From Balanoglossus misakiensis (taxonomy: Eukaryota; Hemichordata), in NCBI GenBank assembly GCA_040954595.2, contig CM082585.2, positions 6,386,001-6,450,000 on the forward strand: a stretch of DNA of 64,000 bases, read 5' to 3'. Both the position numbers and the translations under genes were made by a program. Positions 12,601-25,426 of the stretch are shown here, piece after piece (position 1 is the first letter of the stretch; every line of letters starts with the position of its first letter). Under the pieces are notes generated by a model that was not told the DNA's origin, made no database searches, and saw only the letters and a program-made list of their open reading frames with translations.

Positions 12601-15443
12601 AAACAGTACTTGTAATATGCAAGTAATAGACAACAAACTTGAAAATTCGCTTGGGGGGGGGGGGCGCATTAATATTATAAAATTACACAGAATAACTTAC
12701 TTCAAATTCATGTGGGACATGAAATCTGACTCTTCCATCCTCTGAAAATGAATAAATATGAATATTAGTTTGACCCAGGTGTAACACATAACACATACTA
12801 ATCATTTACATGTCTGACAGTCACACACATCCCGTACATTTATTTGTGTCTGAATGATGACACAGAAAATTATCCATTTTTTTGCTGAGAATTGGCTTGT
12901 ACAATTTTGGGTATGTGCTCAATTAATTGATTTGCCATTTCTAACCATCTGTGGTGTATTTTGGCCATCTACAGTGTATGATACAACCAGTCTATGATAG
13001 GATTTTGTATTCTACTGACTATACCTTACAGTATTGACTATAGTCTATGATACTTACTGATTGTGAGATCGGCAAGTTGTGGTGGTAGATCGATGGTGAC
13101 AAGTCTGTGTTGTAAGATTTGATTCAATCTTGATAAAGTTGACGCTTTCTCGTCTGCAGTTATCGGATCAGGAGGGATGATTTTCTCCTGAATGTAAAAA
13201 AAAAATATTCAGTTATCTTGTCAATTACTGCAATTATGATGAGTGGTATTTTTCACTGGAGTCACCAACACTATATTCAATCCATGAGTTAGAGTCCATG
13301 AATAAAATTTGGCTGATTTCTTCCCTATTCTGGCATAGATGTCATATCGTGTTTACCTTGATACACGCTGGCAGTCTTGGGAAAGTTCCTGTGGTAAGTA
13401 CATCAACAGCATGTGGAATGGAAAAGTTGGGAAGTCTGAAATGCAAAAATACAGGCAAATTTAAATAATGATCAAGACAACCATATCATGTCTTTTTTTT
13501 TTCTTAAGTCACTGCTTCCCTTATAATAAATCCTAGTATCAAACATAAGCTGACTGATCCATATAATTATGCTTTTGCTCATCTGGGAGTTCTTACACTG
13601 ACCTTAAACCTCAGTATGCAAAGTAGACCATACATAACTAAACTGGTGGGGTGGGGACAGGGACTTTTTTTACCCCCTCTGCATTTAACACCCACTACTT
13701 GGGTTAGGGATAGGGTTAGGGAATTAAGTGTCCTGTGGGTAAATATCCATGGGAAATGTCCTGGAAAAAGCTGGTTTAAGTCCAGCGTGTTGACACAGTG
13801 CGCCCTCTACAGACCAAGCAATCAGTGATTTATTTTACCTCGCATTGACCAGGACCTCTCTTGCCATCCTAGCCAGCTGATCTGCGGTGTCCACGAAAAG
13901 CATGGCTTGTTGATCCAGGAAGTTGGAAATCAGCTGCAAGAAAAAAGCAATATGATACAAAATAAGTCAATTGTGGCAGACAGAAAAAACAAAATACAGA
14001 AAGTCCAAACTCGCCAATTGATCACAGTAATGAATGTAATCACATTGTAATTAATGATTTTTAGAAACTATACAATGATTACGTTGTGATCGGATTGATT
14101 CCAAGAAATGTTACTGACAGAAACCTTAGCCACAGTATCTGTCTTAGAGCTCCCACAAGAGGATTGCTTCACAGGCAAAACCTACTGTACATGTAACTTG
14201 ATGTAAGTACACTGATCAGTTTCATGTGGAAGAGATCATAATATACAGTAACACTTACTCCACACTTGTCCACTTTGGCTGCACTGTTTGCCCATTTCAC
14301 TAAAGCCAACAACCTCACAAACTGTTGCCGAGTGCGACTTGCAAATTGCACGATTTCAATTTTTCTGCAAGAAAAAAAGTAGCACATCACATTTAAATTA
14401 ATGTCTCTGACTGAAAGGACAAAACAACCATCTTAATTTTTTTTTACCTCAGATGAAAAGTCACATGTTAATGTACAGGGTCACTATATTGGCCAGTTAT
14501 CACTGAAACGTGCATGACTACAGAAACCACAGACTATAGTATCCCAAACAATCCCATGAACCTGAGATACTATTTACACTACAGATGATAATTACCTTTC
14601 CATGTCTGTTTTTCTTGGCAATCTGTAAAATAGAGATATCATTATACAAAGATCTTTATTTCAAATAATGACGTGGTTTGGAAACCAAAGTTGATAAGTC
14701 CCTATCAATTTTTCTTGCAATACTCCTGACTTCCCAGGAACATAATATTTAACTTTGACGAGCAATGTTTTTGTGAATGTATGTTCATTTCTGCTGTGTG
14801 TTTCTCTCATGTGTTGTAATCCACAATCAGTATCAAAGGGTATCTGTTTTTGCTATGGTAATTAGGTTAGGGAACATTGGTAAATGATCTTGGAATCCCA
14901 GCAACATAGAAAGGGGAACCCCCGTAAAGACAGGGAAACCAGTAATGGTATTACCTGTGATACAACCCTAACAAACAAGTGTGTATGGAGAAATGGCAAC
15001 AGTGTCTTCCTGATTGCTTTTTTACTCTTTTCTGCTTAATTTTCCATTCAAACATCCAAAGAAATGATGTCTTTGTGTGTTTATAAAGTATATGTGTTAA
15101 TACCTTCTCACAATGGAAGAAGTAGGATGGGAACAGTGGGTTTAGCCACAGAGCTGTAGTCTCTACTTCCTCCATTGAGATTACAGATACAATGTAGCAA
15201 AACAGGGGGAATCATCCACATAAAGTCGTCTTTGATAATATTATTTAATGTATTATTTACTCACAATTCTGCAAGAACTGTTATCTCATGGTAGGTCTTC
15301 TGAAGTAGAAACTCGATCAGCATTGACAGTGAGACGGTATTTGGAGTCACAGGCCCTCCTCCTCCTCCACCTCCGCCAGCGGGAGTGCCAGCAGGCGTAG
15401 CTTGCGCCAAAGCCATCTGATTTTGACTTTCTATCGGTGGCAT
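689..15443 (-). CDS. MED14: Mediator complex subunit 14 (MED14), complete, 39 coding exons
   Basis: MED14 is the nuclear backbone subunit that links the Head, Middle and Tail modules of Mediator, which bridges activators to RNA polymerase II. Exons, 5' to 3' on the minus strand: 15443-15265, 14622-14596, 14364-14259, 13933-13839, 13435-13357, 13187-13058, 12741-12701, 12497-12381, 12209-12131, 11813-11770, 11663-11575, 11365-11215, 10868-10800, 10643-10601, 10435-10319, 10188-10110, 9723-9561, 9324-9123, 8632-8601, 8318-8181, 7902-7826, 7701-7590, 7124-6935, 6537-6452, 6303-6157, 6010-5936, 5565-5489, 5341-5292, 5153-5086, 4759-4423, 4029-3928, 3621-3439, 3172-2952, 2578-2455, 2309-2248, 2129-2022, 1877-1758, 1336-1141, 750-689. 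They total 4377 nt (1458 aa; human is about 1454). The N-terminus has a glycine run followed by [21 protein letters not shown], shared with vertebrate MED14. [13 protein letters not shown] and [12 protein letters not shown] are further landmarks. About residues 970-1160 are low-complexity Ser/Pro/Gly, disordered in the family. Five exons are under 45 nt. One intron needs a GC donor (2246-2247). No canonical poly(A) signal was seen below 689. Confidence 0.95.
2246..2247 (-). other. MED14: GC splice donor of a GC-AG intron in MED14
   Basis: The exon ending ...FFETK at 2248 is followed on the minus strand by AAG|GCAAGG. The next exon (2129-2022) begins VVCPPFKAN, which matches the family junction (FFETR-VAGPPFKAN in human) only if splicing occurs exactly here. 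The nearby GT at AG|GTTTAA would shift the frame. The other splice sites in this gene model are GT-AG. Confidence 0.75.
2678..2940. repeat. Long foldback element in a MED14 intron (family A, copy 1)
   Basis: Arms 2678-2757 and about 2762-2846 are near-perfect reverse complements; both contain the CACACACCTTCCATCCCGCTTG motif or its complement split across similar flanks. A tail (2846-2940) ending in GACTTTGTCCCTTTAA recurs near 30018-30110 and 37143-37229. The element lies between the exons at 2455-2578 and 2952-3172, just 11 nt short of the latter. The structure suggests a nonautonomous inverted-repeat DNA element; no transposase is present. Confidence 0.7.
7369..7541. repeat. Foldback element with CAGTCAAACCTGT ends, MED14 intron
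   Basis: The left end reads CAGTCAAACCTGTCTATAGTG and the right end is its reverse complement, ending ACAGGTTTGACTGTA. The inside carries further TATAGAGGTGGCC-type repeats. Similar nonautonomous foldback sequences are widespread in marine invertebrate genomes. There is no coding capacity. It sits in the intron between the exons at 6935-7124 and 7590-7701. Confidence 0.65.
10939..11150. repeat. TTTTCGCGA-rich foldback element, MED14 intron
   Basis: Left part: ACTGTAGAACACTTTATTTTCGCGAG; right part: CTCGCGAAAATGAAGTGTTTTACTGTA. These are imperfect reverse complements, with several TTTCGCG blocks between them. This is an unusually CpG-dense patch in an AT-rich intron. Interpreted as a nonautonomous palindromic element; a protein-binding role is possible but nothing here shows one. 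Confidence 0.65.
13701..13721 (+). repeat. Short interstitial TTAGGG-like repeat
   Basis: GGGTTAGGGATAGGGTTAGG in a MED14 intron: three telomere-like units, one of them imperfect. It is too short to imply a former chromosome end. Confidence 0.4.
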
Positions 15444-17121
15444 GATTTACACGTTGCAGTGCACTGCCAGTACGAGAAGGGGGTTGCAATGTTTGTGTCC
15501 AGTTGCAGTCGGCAGTACACGACTATTTCTGTTTCTTGGAGTCTACCATTATCATTGTCAGCCAGGCATGGTGGATTTGGCCTGCAAATATCAGTCGGTA
15601 CGGTGATGAGTTTCGTTCTGTTGCTGATGCAGGGACTGACTTCAATACCGTATCCGTTCGGAAACGTTTTTGTTCCCTTTCAGCGGCTGCCGACCACAGA
15701 CACCCAGATAGTAGTCAGCCGTTTATCCTTATCAGAGAAATAATGTCATACCTCTGTTCTGAAACACTCTATTTACCAATAGCAAGTCCAACAGACGGTA
15801 AAATTGTGAAAATACAGGGACACCAATATCACCTGAGCTGCTCCACATAAAACACAAGATGGTGGTTCCAGTTTGTTTGTTTATTGCATATTTACTCCAA
15901 TTTCTACGTCAGTTATCAACAACGCTCAGCAGGTTTACAGCATGGATACGACCCAAAATAATTTCTATCTTGACGAACCAACTGCTAAGTTTCGGGATTT
16001 AACTGACGGAATGGATCTACGCACTACAACATCGACGTACACGAACTTTTTCCCCATGGAAATCCCAAGGGAACTGCTGAATACGGATATTCTGTATTTC
16101 GTCGCTGGGGGCGTGTTACTGTCCCGTCTGAGAATGGGAATCAGTGAAACGAAGTGCTTTCATTAGTGAAATTGCCTAATAGTTGTTGTCTTTAGCAAAT
16201 ATTCACAATGTTGGTAAATCAATACAGGGGCCCTGTCATCCGATTGGAAATGAAATTAACACAATTGTACAGTCTGAGTTATTATGACACAAAACAACGA
16301 TTGCCTATCATTCCCCGGGTTTTTTAATTGAAAAAAACCCACAGCAACGATAATAAATGTTTGCCCGCCTCAACAACAGTACTAATGAAAAAGACAATTC
16401 TCCAATGCATTTTACATGTAGTTTTCTAGGGACCTAATTGTCATATGACCACATCACAAACAGGGAAATATGCACCTCCTTATTTCACTTTATCCTGATA
16501 AAATTTCATTTACAAGACATTTCCTTGTCTATCACCATTTCCTGGGTTATATTACAGTCAAAGAAACTTAATAAAAGTCCTACCAACTAAACCCTTCTTC
16601 TATATTTTACTCGTAAAATACGAATAATTATAGGAGATTTAGGCGCATTTTATACACGGAAAGATGAGAACTCTACCATAAAGTAGTTGATTTGTATAAT
16701 ACAATGTACTTTGATTTGGCGTTTATTTCGTCAAAAAAGAGAATTTTCAATCGGTTCTTTCAAGGTGTTAATTGGCCATTAACAATGCCCGTCAAATAAC
16801 AACAAAAGCATTCATTAATCAGGAATGACTATTGCTGCCTCTGTCTCTAAGCGACGACGATAATGAAGGCATGTACCGGCGGTCCCAGTGAGTGTGGGAG
16901 GCGACGTAACCACCACCAATTTTGAACAACTTAGGGGGCTGTATCAATGGCCGTCGTGTCTCAACAGAACGCTGCCGGAAAGTTCGCCGAGTTTACTGGT
17001 CGTCGCCTGACACTATGCGCCGTGTACAGTACTTGAAAAGGTGATCCGTGATTTTTACTTGTGTATATATTGCTTCGGAGGAACACTTTGTTGGCGATTT
17101 CTTCTGCGATCGGCGAGAATT
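15444..17121. promoter_or_regulatory. Divergent spacer between MED14 and RAP2
   Basis: About 1.7 kb separates the start codons of MED14 (minus) and RAP2 (plus), so both promoters must lie here or in 5' untranslated exons. I see no clear TATA box or other element I can name. The part nearest RAP2 (about 16840-17000) is richer in CpG (TACCGGCGGTCC, GGCGACG). An open frame at 15942-16166 is listed separately. Confidence 0.45.
15942..16166 (+). CDS. Candidate 74-residue open frame, unknown
   Basis: ACAGCATGG gives a strong Kozak context (A at -3, G at +4) for a 74-aa frame starting MDTTQNNFYLDEPTAKFRD and ending RMGISETKCFH. Its composition is not repetitive, and a short hydrophobic patch (ILYFVAGGVLL) lies near residues 53-63. 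I recognise no family. It sits between the MED14 and RAP2 starts, so it could be a small gene, an upstream frame in a RAP2 leader, or chance. No splice partner was identified. Confidence 0.25.
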   Translation: MDTTQNNFYLDEPTAKFRDLTDGMDLRTTTSTYTNFFPMEIPRELLNTDILYFVAGGVLLSRLRMGISETKCFH

Positions 17122-17667
17122 ATGCGGGAGTACAAAGTTGTGGTGTTGGGCAGCGGTGGGGTGGGCAAAAGCGCCATCACAGTACAATTCGTCTCAGGAA
17201 CTTTTGTGGAAAAGTATGATCCCACGATTGAAGATTTCTACCGAAAGGAAATCGAGGTCGACGCCAACCCTGCGATCTTGGAAATATTGGATACGGCCGG
17301 CACGGAGCAGTTTGCCTCCATGAGGGACTTGTACATAAAAAACGGACAGGGCTTCGTGTTGGTGTACAGTGTCACGGGACAACATACTTTCCGAGATGTG
17401 AAACCGCTACGCGAACAGATCCAACGTGTCAAAGGAATGGAAAAGGTTCCCATCATTCTTGTGGGAAACAAATGTGACCTTGAAAAAGAACGTGAAGTCG
17501 CGTTTAGCGACGGATCGTCACTGGCACAGCAGTGGAACTGTCCTTTCTTCGAGTCGTCGGCCAAAAGCACGCAGAATGTCAATGAACTATTTGCGGAAGT
17601 GGTCCGGGAGGTGGCGTCTATATCAACCGGGCCTTCCAAACAGCAAGGCTGCTGTGTTGTTTTGTAA
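17122..17667 (+). CDS. RAP2: Ras-related small GTPase Rap2, intronless
   Basis: Rap2 proteins are membrane-anchored GTP/GDP switches that act on effectors such as TNIK/MINK kinases in adhesion and cytoskeletal signalling. The 181-aa product starts [20 protein letters not shown], with P-loop GSGGVGKS at 10-17. Switch I is YDPTIEDFY; Phe39 marks Rap2, since Rap1 has Ser39. DTAGT at 57-61 carries the Rap-type Thr61 instead of Ras Gln61. NKCD (116-119) and SAK complete the nucleotide site. It ends GCCVVL: a CAAX box at Cys178 with terminal Leu predicts geranylgeranylation, and Cys177 is a likely palmitoylation site. The frame is open upstream to 17041 but has no earlier ATG, and the family start fits 17122. 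An AATAAA lies at 17710-17715, 43 nt past the stop; the true 3' end is unknown. Confidence 0.95.
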   Translation: MREYKVVVLGSGGVGKSAITVQFVSGTFVEKYDPTIEDFYRKEIEVDANPAILEILDTAGTEQFASMRDLYIKNGQGFVLVYSVTGQHTFRDVKPLREQIQRVKGMEKVPIILVGNKCDLEKEREVAFSDGSSLAQQWNCPFFESSAKSTQNVNELFAEVVREVASISTGPSKQQGCCVVL

Positions 17668-20600
17668 CCAGAAAGCGGGTAAGAACAACTTTCATTAGAG
17701 TTTAAACGTAATAAACCATAGAAAAACCTTGATTGCTTTTCTGTTGCCTGTAGCTAAGTGAACAGCACTAGTGAAAGATGGCTGTCACTTTCACTACTCG
17801 AAACCCCCCTGGAGTAACCCGACTAATGTCAAAGGAAGTGACAGGATGGGCAAACATGAGTAGAAACAACTGCAGAGGAAATGAATTTTATGGCGAGTGG
17901 TCCATCGACAGGCCTTCCTTCCTTCAAGAGCTTCTTAATCCACTCACTTGTGCTTATAAGGCAGTCTGAGTGTTTAAAAACATGACACTGCATGTATAGG
18001 AATTTGACTGTGTCCAATGACAAGTAATTCCATTGACTGTGTACACACTGTTACACCCATTGACAAACCCTGCTACCAAAACACAAACCTTTGTGTCAGA
18101 ATCCAAAGAATTCTTGTTTATTCAAGGAAATGTGTAGATATGTTGTATTTTCTGCTTTGGCTCTGAATAATCTGGTGCATGAAATTATGACAATCACTTA
18201 TAGGGTTATTATCCAAGTTTAGTGCTTGGCACTAGTGATTGACAGTAAACTGTGAGATTCACCAACAAAATAAACAATATCTTTGCCACTAGAATGTTAA
18301 GTATGTTATCCACAGTTTGTGTCTACTTTCTGTTGACAGACTTGGGCAGCCAGAAAATTCCCACCACTGTCCAACAAAACTGAAAAGGAAATTAGTCATA
18401 ATTATTACATAGGAAATGGAACCACATTATAAAACTATTACCAATACAGTGAGACAATAGTAATTTCATAATTTGCATAAATTAGAATTTTCTCAAGGTT
18501 GATTTACTCTTAACTATTTATTAAATCATTACTTTCAGTCTTGGAATATATCTCTTGAAGGGATTATTTCAGCAAATATGTTTTTGCTATGGCACTGAAA
18601 ACTGGTTGCTAGGCAAATTGGGCAATTGTATCATTAGTTTTTAATATAAATAAATAATAAATAGATGTGGATGGCGAATTTAAATATTTATCTGTAACAT
18701 TAACCATTGTCAGCTGTTTTCTTCTGAAGTCCATGATCTACTTCCTGTGATAAAAATATATTTAAATGACATTTCTTTTGTTTGATTTGCTCTTAATATC
18801 TATTGAGAAAAATTACTACGTTTATATCTATCTGACAGCTAACCAATAAACTATCTAGCCATTTGTTGATTATATTGGGTCAATGGGACTTCCGTGCCTA
18901 TTTGCAAAAACACTACTTCTTTATTTTTACACAAACATGACCAACAGAACTGGTGGCACTTTTATGTGACTAGTACTGATAATATCTATGCATTGTCACC
19001 CATCAAACAAGTACCACCAGATCCGGTTGATTATTGTCTGTAGAAATAAACAAGTGTCTTAGTGATTACCTGACAAAGTCTGGACAATAGTGTTGATCAC
19101 ATACATACAGTTTATCTAGGACCTGGTCATGGCTAAAGCTGTCCTCTTTGGGTGTAGATTAGAGAACAATAAACATTCTGAATTGAACCCTTACTAAGTA
19201 ATATAGTCATCAAATTCCCAGGGTAGTGTGCTGGGGTCCAAATTCAAGGGGTAAAATTACACTTATGCACTTCTAAGGGCAGCCATCATTTTTTTCAACA
19301 TATAAATTTTGTACCAAACGAACAATGAGGCTTTGCATGTGTATATGTGCACTATAACCAACAACAATAAAAAGTTAAACAGATAAAAATTCAACGTTGT
19401 TTATGAGCTCCAAAGTTAGAAAATTGAGCTGTATAGATTCCATGCAGAAAGCATCCTGTTATTGCAGACAATTTGAACACAATTAATAGCTCGAGATAGT
19501 GTAATTTTTCAATCTTTAATGATCTTACGGCTACCTGGGCACACAGTGTCACGCGGCGTCTATGGAATTCACCTAGTGGCAATATTTCACACAAAGGAGT
19601 TTGACCTGCAGGTATTAAACAGAGGAGCTGTCAACCAACTCATCCATTTTCTGTGTTGTCTTTTCTTTGCAGGAATTCATGCATACGAAAAAAAAAAACT
19701 ACAAGAAGAAGATGTCTAACACGGCTGTCGATTTTATCAAGAACTGAACCCCAACCAACCCTGGTCGAGGCAGCTTTTTAATTCACACAAGTCTTCCAAA
19801 ACACTATTTTCACACTTATTCCTAGACCTATGTTTACATTAACCCTTCTTGCAGAAAGAAGAGTATAATTGTATTTTACTGTTTAAGAAGGTAGGAATAT
19901 ACAGAACATAATAGATTACCCAGTTAAGGACGACATCCTATTTACAAACTGCATTTTATTATTTTGTGTGCTACCTGTCAAGCCTTGTAGACATCTTTTG
20001 CAAAGCAATTACTGCCCGATATGGATTTTATTGCCTCTAAAGCATCTATTATTTACACTTCAGAGCTGAGTGAATACATCTCCACAGACCGACCCGAAAC
20101 GCTACCGTAGGGACATGCGAGCGAAATTGCTTACTCAAAAGCAAAAGGTCTTTTGTCAGTGTTGCTCGTGTACGGTAAATTATTTCACAAAGAACGTAGC
20201 AAAGGTTACTTTGTGTTGTCAATTTTAATTATGTCTGTCTGTATCATAGTGGAAAGCTACTAATTTCAATATCATGGGGTGGTATATATTGAGATATTCG
20301 GGGTGGGTGTAATTTTGCACCGAATTTGTTTGACGCACGGCGTGTTGCATAGAAAACAATAGCACAGGGATAGGCTTGTTGAATGCCTGTCCAGTGCCTG
20401 AATTCTATGTAGGGGGACCCTGCCAACCAGCCTGCTACTGTGGAATGGAAATGATGGATGTTGACCTCTGACCTCTACACACATGAACTGAGGATGTCAC
20501 ATGACTTCAGTGCAAACACAAATTCATGCATAAACGTGTAAGAATTCTTGTTTTTGTGTGCAGTTGATGTGGCCGTGTTTTTGTAGGGCCTGTGTATTTG

Positions 20601-21941
20601 AATTCCAGGGTAGTCGGAGCATGCTTTGCATAAATAAGCGGTTTTGATATGCATAAACGCGACAGGTTCAAAAGTTTACCCAAAAAAATGGTCCGAACTC
20701 CAAACGGTAGAAATCATTAACCCGGAAACCTTGCATTTTTGTGAAATCATGTTTTGAGATTTGGTGCAGGAGATAAAAATTTGTCTAAAATTATCTGCCT
20801 GACTGCAGAACAGTTCTGGGAGTTGACAATATATATCCACTTTGATAAGCAGATTAACTGTCTTTGAAAATTTGATCATTACCATTTGATTGGATCAAAG
20901 TGTTCTGGATTAGAAGTCTAGACTACTGACATCCTGAATCCAGTGGTATTTGATCAGATCTAAATTTTTCATCAAGTTGCTGCTAATATCTAGGTGTGGT
21001 ACATTTTGAATTAACGCTCTTACTCTAAGAAAAATAGTCTCTGTAATTTGACCTGCAATAGGTCAAATTACTGTTTCCATGGCAATGGTGTCACCCATAA
21101 ACTGTTAATCATATTTTGCAAGTGTTCAACTGTGAGTGAGCTATTGCAGTTATAAAGATGAAATTGGCCAATTTGCTGTAGCCTTGCAAATGAAAAATTG
21201 CTCACATAAAACAGGCATAAGCCTATCATATAAAGTAACACCTCTATAATGAACTAACCGTTCATGCATTTTAACTGTTGAACATTCTGATTGGGAATCA
21301 GAATTTTTTTCTATTTTTAGTATATATGTAAATATTGAGTACCGGTAGTCTGCTTTGAACAAGAAGCTTTTGTCGCCCGGTGTTTGTACAGGGCAAAAAG
21401 TCAAGGTCACACGTACTGTTCAATCTAGGTAGAAATGACTACCACCTTACCGAGACCATAGGTATTGGTATAGGGCCTGGAATTTATACCAAGGTGTTCA
21501 GCTCCCCTGGCAGTATTCAGATTTTAAAGATATTTTTTTGATATAATAAACCTTTATTCTCTTTACAGTAATTTCATGTTGGTTTGAGAACCAATTTTGC
21601 CTGAGGATTCAATTTTGAAAATTTCTTAGTCTTCCCCAGAGAACTGCAATGCAGATTTTTTTACTCCTGAAGTGCTTGAGGCTTCCACCTCAGTCGACAA
21701 TTTCTTACAAATTACCTTGACTATGGAATCCAGTTTGCAGTCCTAATCAAAATACCATTTTTTATGTCAGACAGATCTGAACCACACCCTACAAGTCTGT
21801 CTTTTCATTGTCTGGCTCTTACAAAGCAGCTGTGGTCATACCTTGGTTATCTCATCAGATTTTTTTTAAAAAACGTTTCATGATATAGAAATATAAACAC
21901 ACGGTCACATGCCATCAATAGTTTTGATGTAATTCTGCTCA

Positions 21942-22032
21942 AACCCTTTCACCCCCAGTTCCTTCTTTAGAGGTCCAGCCTTATCATAAGAGACAATGGG
22001 TTTGGACTGAACCATGGTTGTAAAAGGCTTAA
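21942..22032. repeat. Short foldback element, family B copy 1
   Basis: Runs from AACCCTTTCACCCCCAGTT to TTGGACTGAACCATGGTTGTAAAAGG. It shares ends and inner blocks (TTTAGAGG, TGGACTGAACCATGG) with copies near 22.5, 29.4, 48.9 and 57.5 kb. It is non-coding, about 90 bp, and imperfectly self-complementary. Confidence 0.7.
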
Positions 22033-22535
22033 CCAAGTGGGGAGTCTCTTTTTTCTGCTATCTGAATAGGAGATTGACATTGCACTTGACCTTGGGAGAT
22101 CCGTCGGCATTCCTCGCCGACAAAGCTCATACTTTGAACTAATCAGTGATGTCCTTGCAGAGAGAACCTGCCAATTTCTGTCAAAAGCAGACTCAATGCC
22201 ACTCTTTGCAACCTTATAATTGCTATGATCGTTTACTATCCCATGCAATACATACTGTAACTGCAACAAGCCAATCAGCAACGGTGTGTCAGCTTTGTGC
22301 ATGATACAACTCCCATGATTGGCCGCTACAAGCCAATCAGCTTACATGCTACACATGACACATCATTTGCGATTAGCTGTCACAGAGCCATAAGACATTC
22401 CATTACATAATTCCATGTTCTATGGGCAGTACACCAATGGCAATGTAATTATCGTAGACTTTGCTAAATTAGACTTCTGATATACTTGGGTCACTTTCCA
22501 GAATTTGTGAATAATAGAAATCGCCATATATTGCA

Positions 22536-22623
22536 AGCTTTCACCCCAGTTCCCTCTTTAGAGGCCCAACTTTACCGTTGGAAATAATGGGTTTGGACTG
22601 AACCATGGTGGTGAAAGGGTTAA
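22536..22623. repeat. Short foldback element, family B copy 2
   Basis: CTTTCACCCCAGTTCCCTC at one end and CCATGGTGGTGAAAGGGTTA at the other, in the same orientation as copy 1 some 600 bp away. The terminal CTTTCACC/GGTGAAAG pair is perfectly inverted. Confidence 0.75.
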
Positions 22624-22914
22624 AAAATGATCAAAATACAGTATTAGGCACAATTTACTTATGCCAGCGTTTTTGACTTTTACTTTGGTGTCTGAGAAAT
22701 GTTTGTCTGGTATAGTCAGTTACCAGAACATACTTGATCATAGGTGCATAAGATAGAGTGATACAAAGACATTTTTTGCAGTTGAAACCACTATTTCTGC
22801 ACAGTGATAAACACACTCAATCAATGCTTATGACCACAGTTGATTTGTATCATAAACTGGTGATCGTAGGTAGTGCATACTAACAGGTAGTGACTATATC
22901 CAGTATCCTATGAA

Positions 22915-23047
22915 AGGAAATTGCTATATTTGGTAAGGCTTGACGGAAAATAACTGTATTTGGCATGCACATGCTTTGACAGGAAATTGCCATATTTGGT
23001 GTGGCATATTTGGAAATGACCATATTTGGTTTGACTTGAAATTGTCT
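22915..23047 (+). repeat. Degenerate tandem repeat containing ATATTTGG
   Basis: About five diverged units built on GGAAATTGCCATATTTGGT, separated by variable spacers. Frames across it on the minus strand are repetitive (NxAISCQ-like) and are not taken as protein. Confidence 0.6.
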
Positions 23048-25426
23048 GGCGCATATTGGCAGACAATGAGAGTTTGGCGGCCATTGACATGGTAATTTGG
23101 GACACAAACCATTGTATCTATTCAACGTATTATCTTCATATTTTTTTGTGTATAGATTTTGTTATTTGTTGATGTTGTTTTACATGTTCTACTGGTGCTG
23201 TATCCATAAGGACACTCTTATACCTATGCATTTATTGAATATTTATCTTGAGCATTGCTCTTCAAAAACAATTGTATATTGAAAACAAGTGTAAGGCAGA
23301 CAATTCTCAGGACATGTACTAGTACCTTGAATAGTTTTTACTCCATGCTAGGGGGTCTAATCAGAATTGCATCGTGGGTAAAAAGTTGGCAGAAATCGGC
23401 CATCTTGAAATTCTGTCGGCATGAGATTTTTATCACTCACCTAGGTAGCTAAAACCTATTTAAGGTAGTGAGAATTGTCTGTTTACAAGAGATCTGATGA
23501 ATGTTTTCACATATAAACAACTCCGCATAAAAACAACACCGCTTCTGCTCAATGCCTCCCTTCCAGAGTAACACTATTTTATACTTGTTTATTAACACAG
23601 AAATGTTTTTAATTTTTGTAGTCCGACAGTTTTCACACGAGTTTGTGAACATTTTCAAGAAAATAAAACTTAAATGAGACAGATTGATAATTATTTTACC
23701 TTCAAAATGAAAATGATTTAGAATCATGATGTTATAAAATGACAGAAAGTGTTGTGTTGTGGGGAAGGATTGACTTGTGGTTGGTGTTTTTCAAGAAAAT
23801 TTTTATGCCTTATCTCAAAGTATCTCAACAATTCAAGGAAATTTTTACTTCTCTGATTTTAATCACATGTAGAATTTTTGAAAAAAATGACAGTAGAATT
23901 TTAATGAAATATTTTTACAGTAAAACAAGAGTTTTTACCCTATCACGATATATACAGTGTGCTTGCTGCATTTTATTGGTGAGGGGCAGGTTTGGTTTGT
24001 ATCTTCCAATGGCCTGAATATCTTTTCTCGTTCTTATATTCGTCTAAGTTGGTCACCTTGGTTTCTCCTGAATAGCAGACCATGGTCTGTTTTCTTAAAG
24101 ACGAACAAAAACAACGCACATTTCACTCTCAATTTGGCACATGTCTGAGAATGTGAATTAAAAATGGCAAAATAAAAGGATTTTGAAAAAAAAATATTGT
24201 GATTTCATGAAAAAATAACCTGCCTCTCATCGCCACCACACTAGGTAGGCTCATTGCATCTCATCTGTCAGGCTAGGGGGTCTAGAATATTTTCAGATAG
24301 ATGGGTTCATCATGTTTAAAATACGATATGTTTGCAAATATTAAGATCTCTGTTTCTTAACATATGCAAACAACATGTACATGTTCAAAAAGCAATATTT
24401 TTATAACGGAAGTAAATTTTCTAATTTCAAGCAAACAAAAATGTTTGGCTGAAAATATCAAATAAGATTTAAACAAATTAATAACTATGTGTTATGTACT
24501 ATCCTTGTATTTATGGAAAAAAATCAAATGCAGTAGAAATAATGTATAGGATTTGCATGTGTCTTAATAGTGACAGAAAGCAGAAAATGTAAAATCTCAA
24601 AATCTTTGCTCTTCCGCTAGATTTTAACACTTATCAAGCGCTTTATATTTTCAAGAAAATAACTTTATTCCAATTTCCCGTCATGAACTTGGTGTATTTT
24701 TATCTGACTCTCTGTAGCAATAAGTTGCAAGGTTGTCCATTGTATCTTCTGTTAAGCAAAACAATACAAAATTTGCAAGGGTTTCAATGCATATTGCTTT
24801 GTATCATGATCCAATCCAAGATGGTTGCTACACCGACATCTGATTTGCATGTCAACTGAACTATTTATTAACCAATTATGTAGATACATTCTCACATAAT
24901 TCAAGATGGCTGACATAAGCTTTTAACGTACATCCTACATTCCTTCCTAGATCCCAGTCAATATTAAATGTACACATGACTTGAATATGCACACATGAAG
25001 GAACACCCATGTATGTTAGTGGGGACTGTGTCGTCAATCATGATATGTGTGTAGATACATGTACCATTATTATATCAAATTAATGATTTCTTCCCAAATT
25101 ACTAGTATTCTTCAAACTTGCATATTTGATATCTGTTATGAATTTTAGCTTCAGTTCATGGAAAATCCTAACCAATCTTGTATACTTTTATTCCATCTCG
25201 AATTCTGATGAAATGTAATGTCAACAGAAAAGCTGAAATAATTTGTTCATGTTTTAACTTTCCTGATTTTAATCTATTGTCATACTAACACTGTATATTC
25301 TCATGTTCTGTTCACTAGTTTTGTGCAATCTATATCTTTTTATTAGTTTCAATAAATCTGGATAAAATTAAGTGATCACTGTTGCCTGTCAGATGTTATT
25401 CTTCTTGTAGTCTTGGTTACCCAGAC

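Noticed and set aside
15503-15850. 115-residue plus-strand frame just upstream of MED14
   Set aside because: No recognisable domain, no good start context and no splice partner; it overlaps the likely MED14 leader.
17122-17667. Rap1 as the identity of the small GTPase
   Set aside because: Position 39 is Phe ([12 protein letters not shown]), the Rap2 form; Rap1 has Ser39 and QVEVD.
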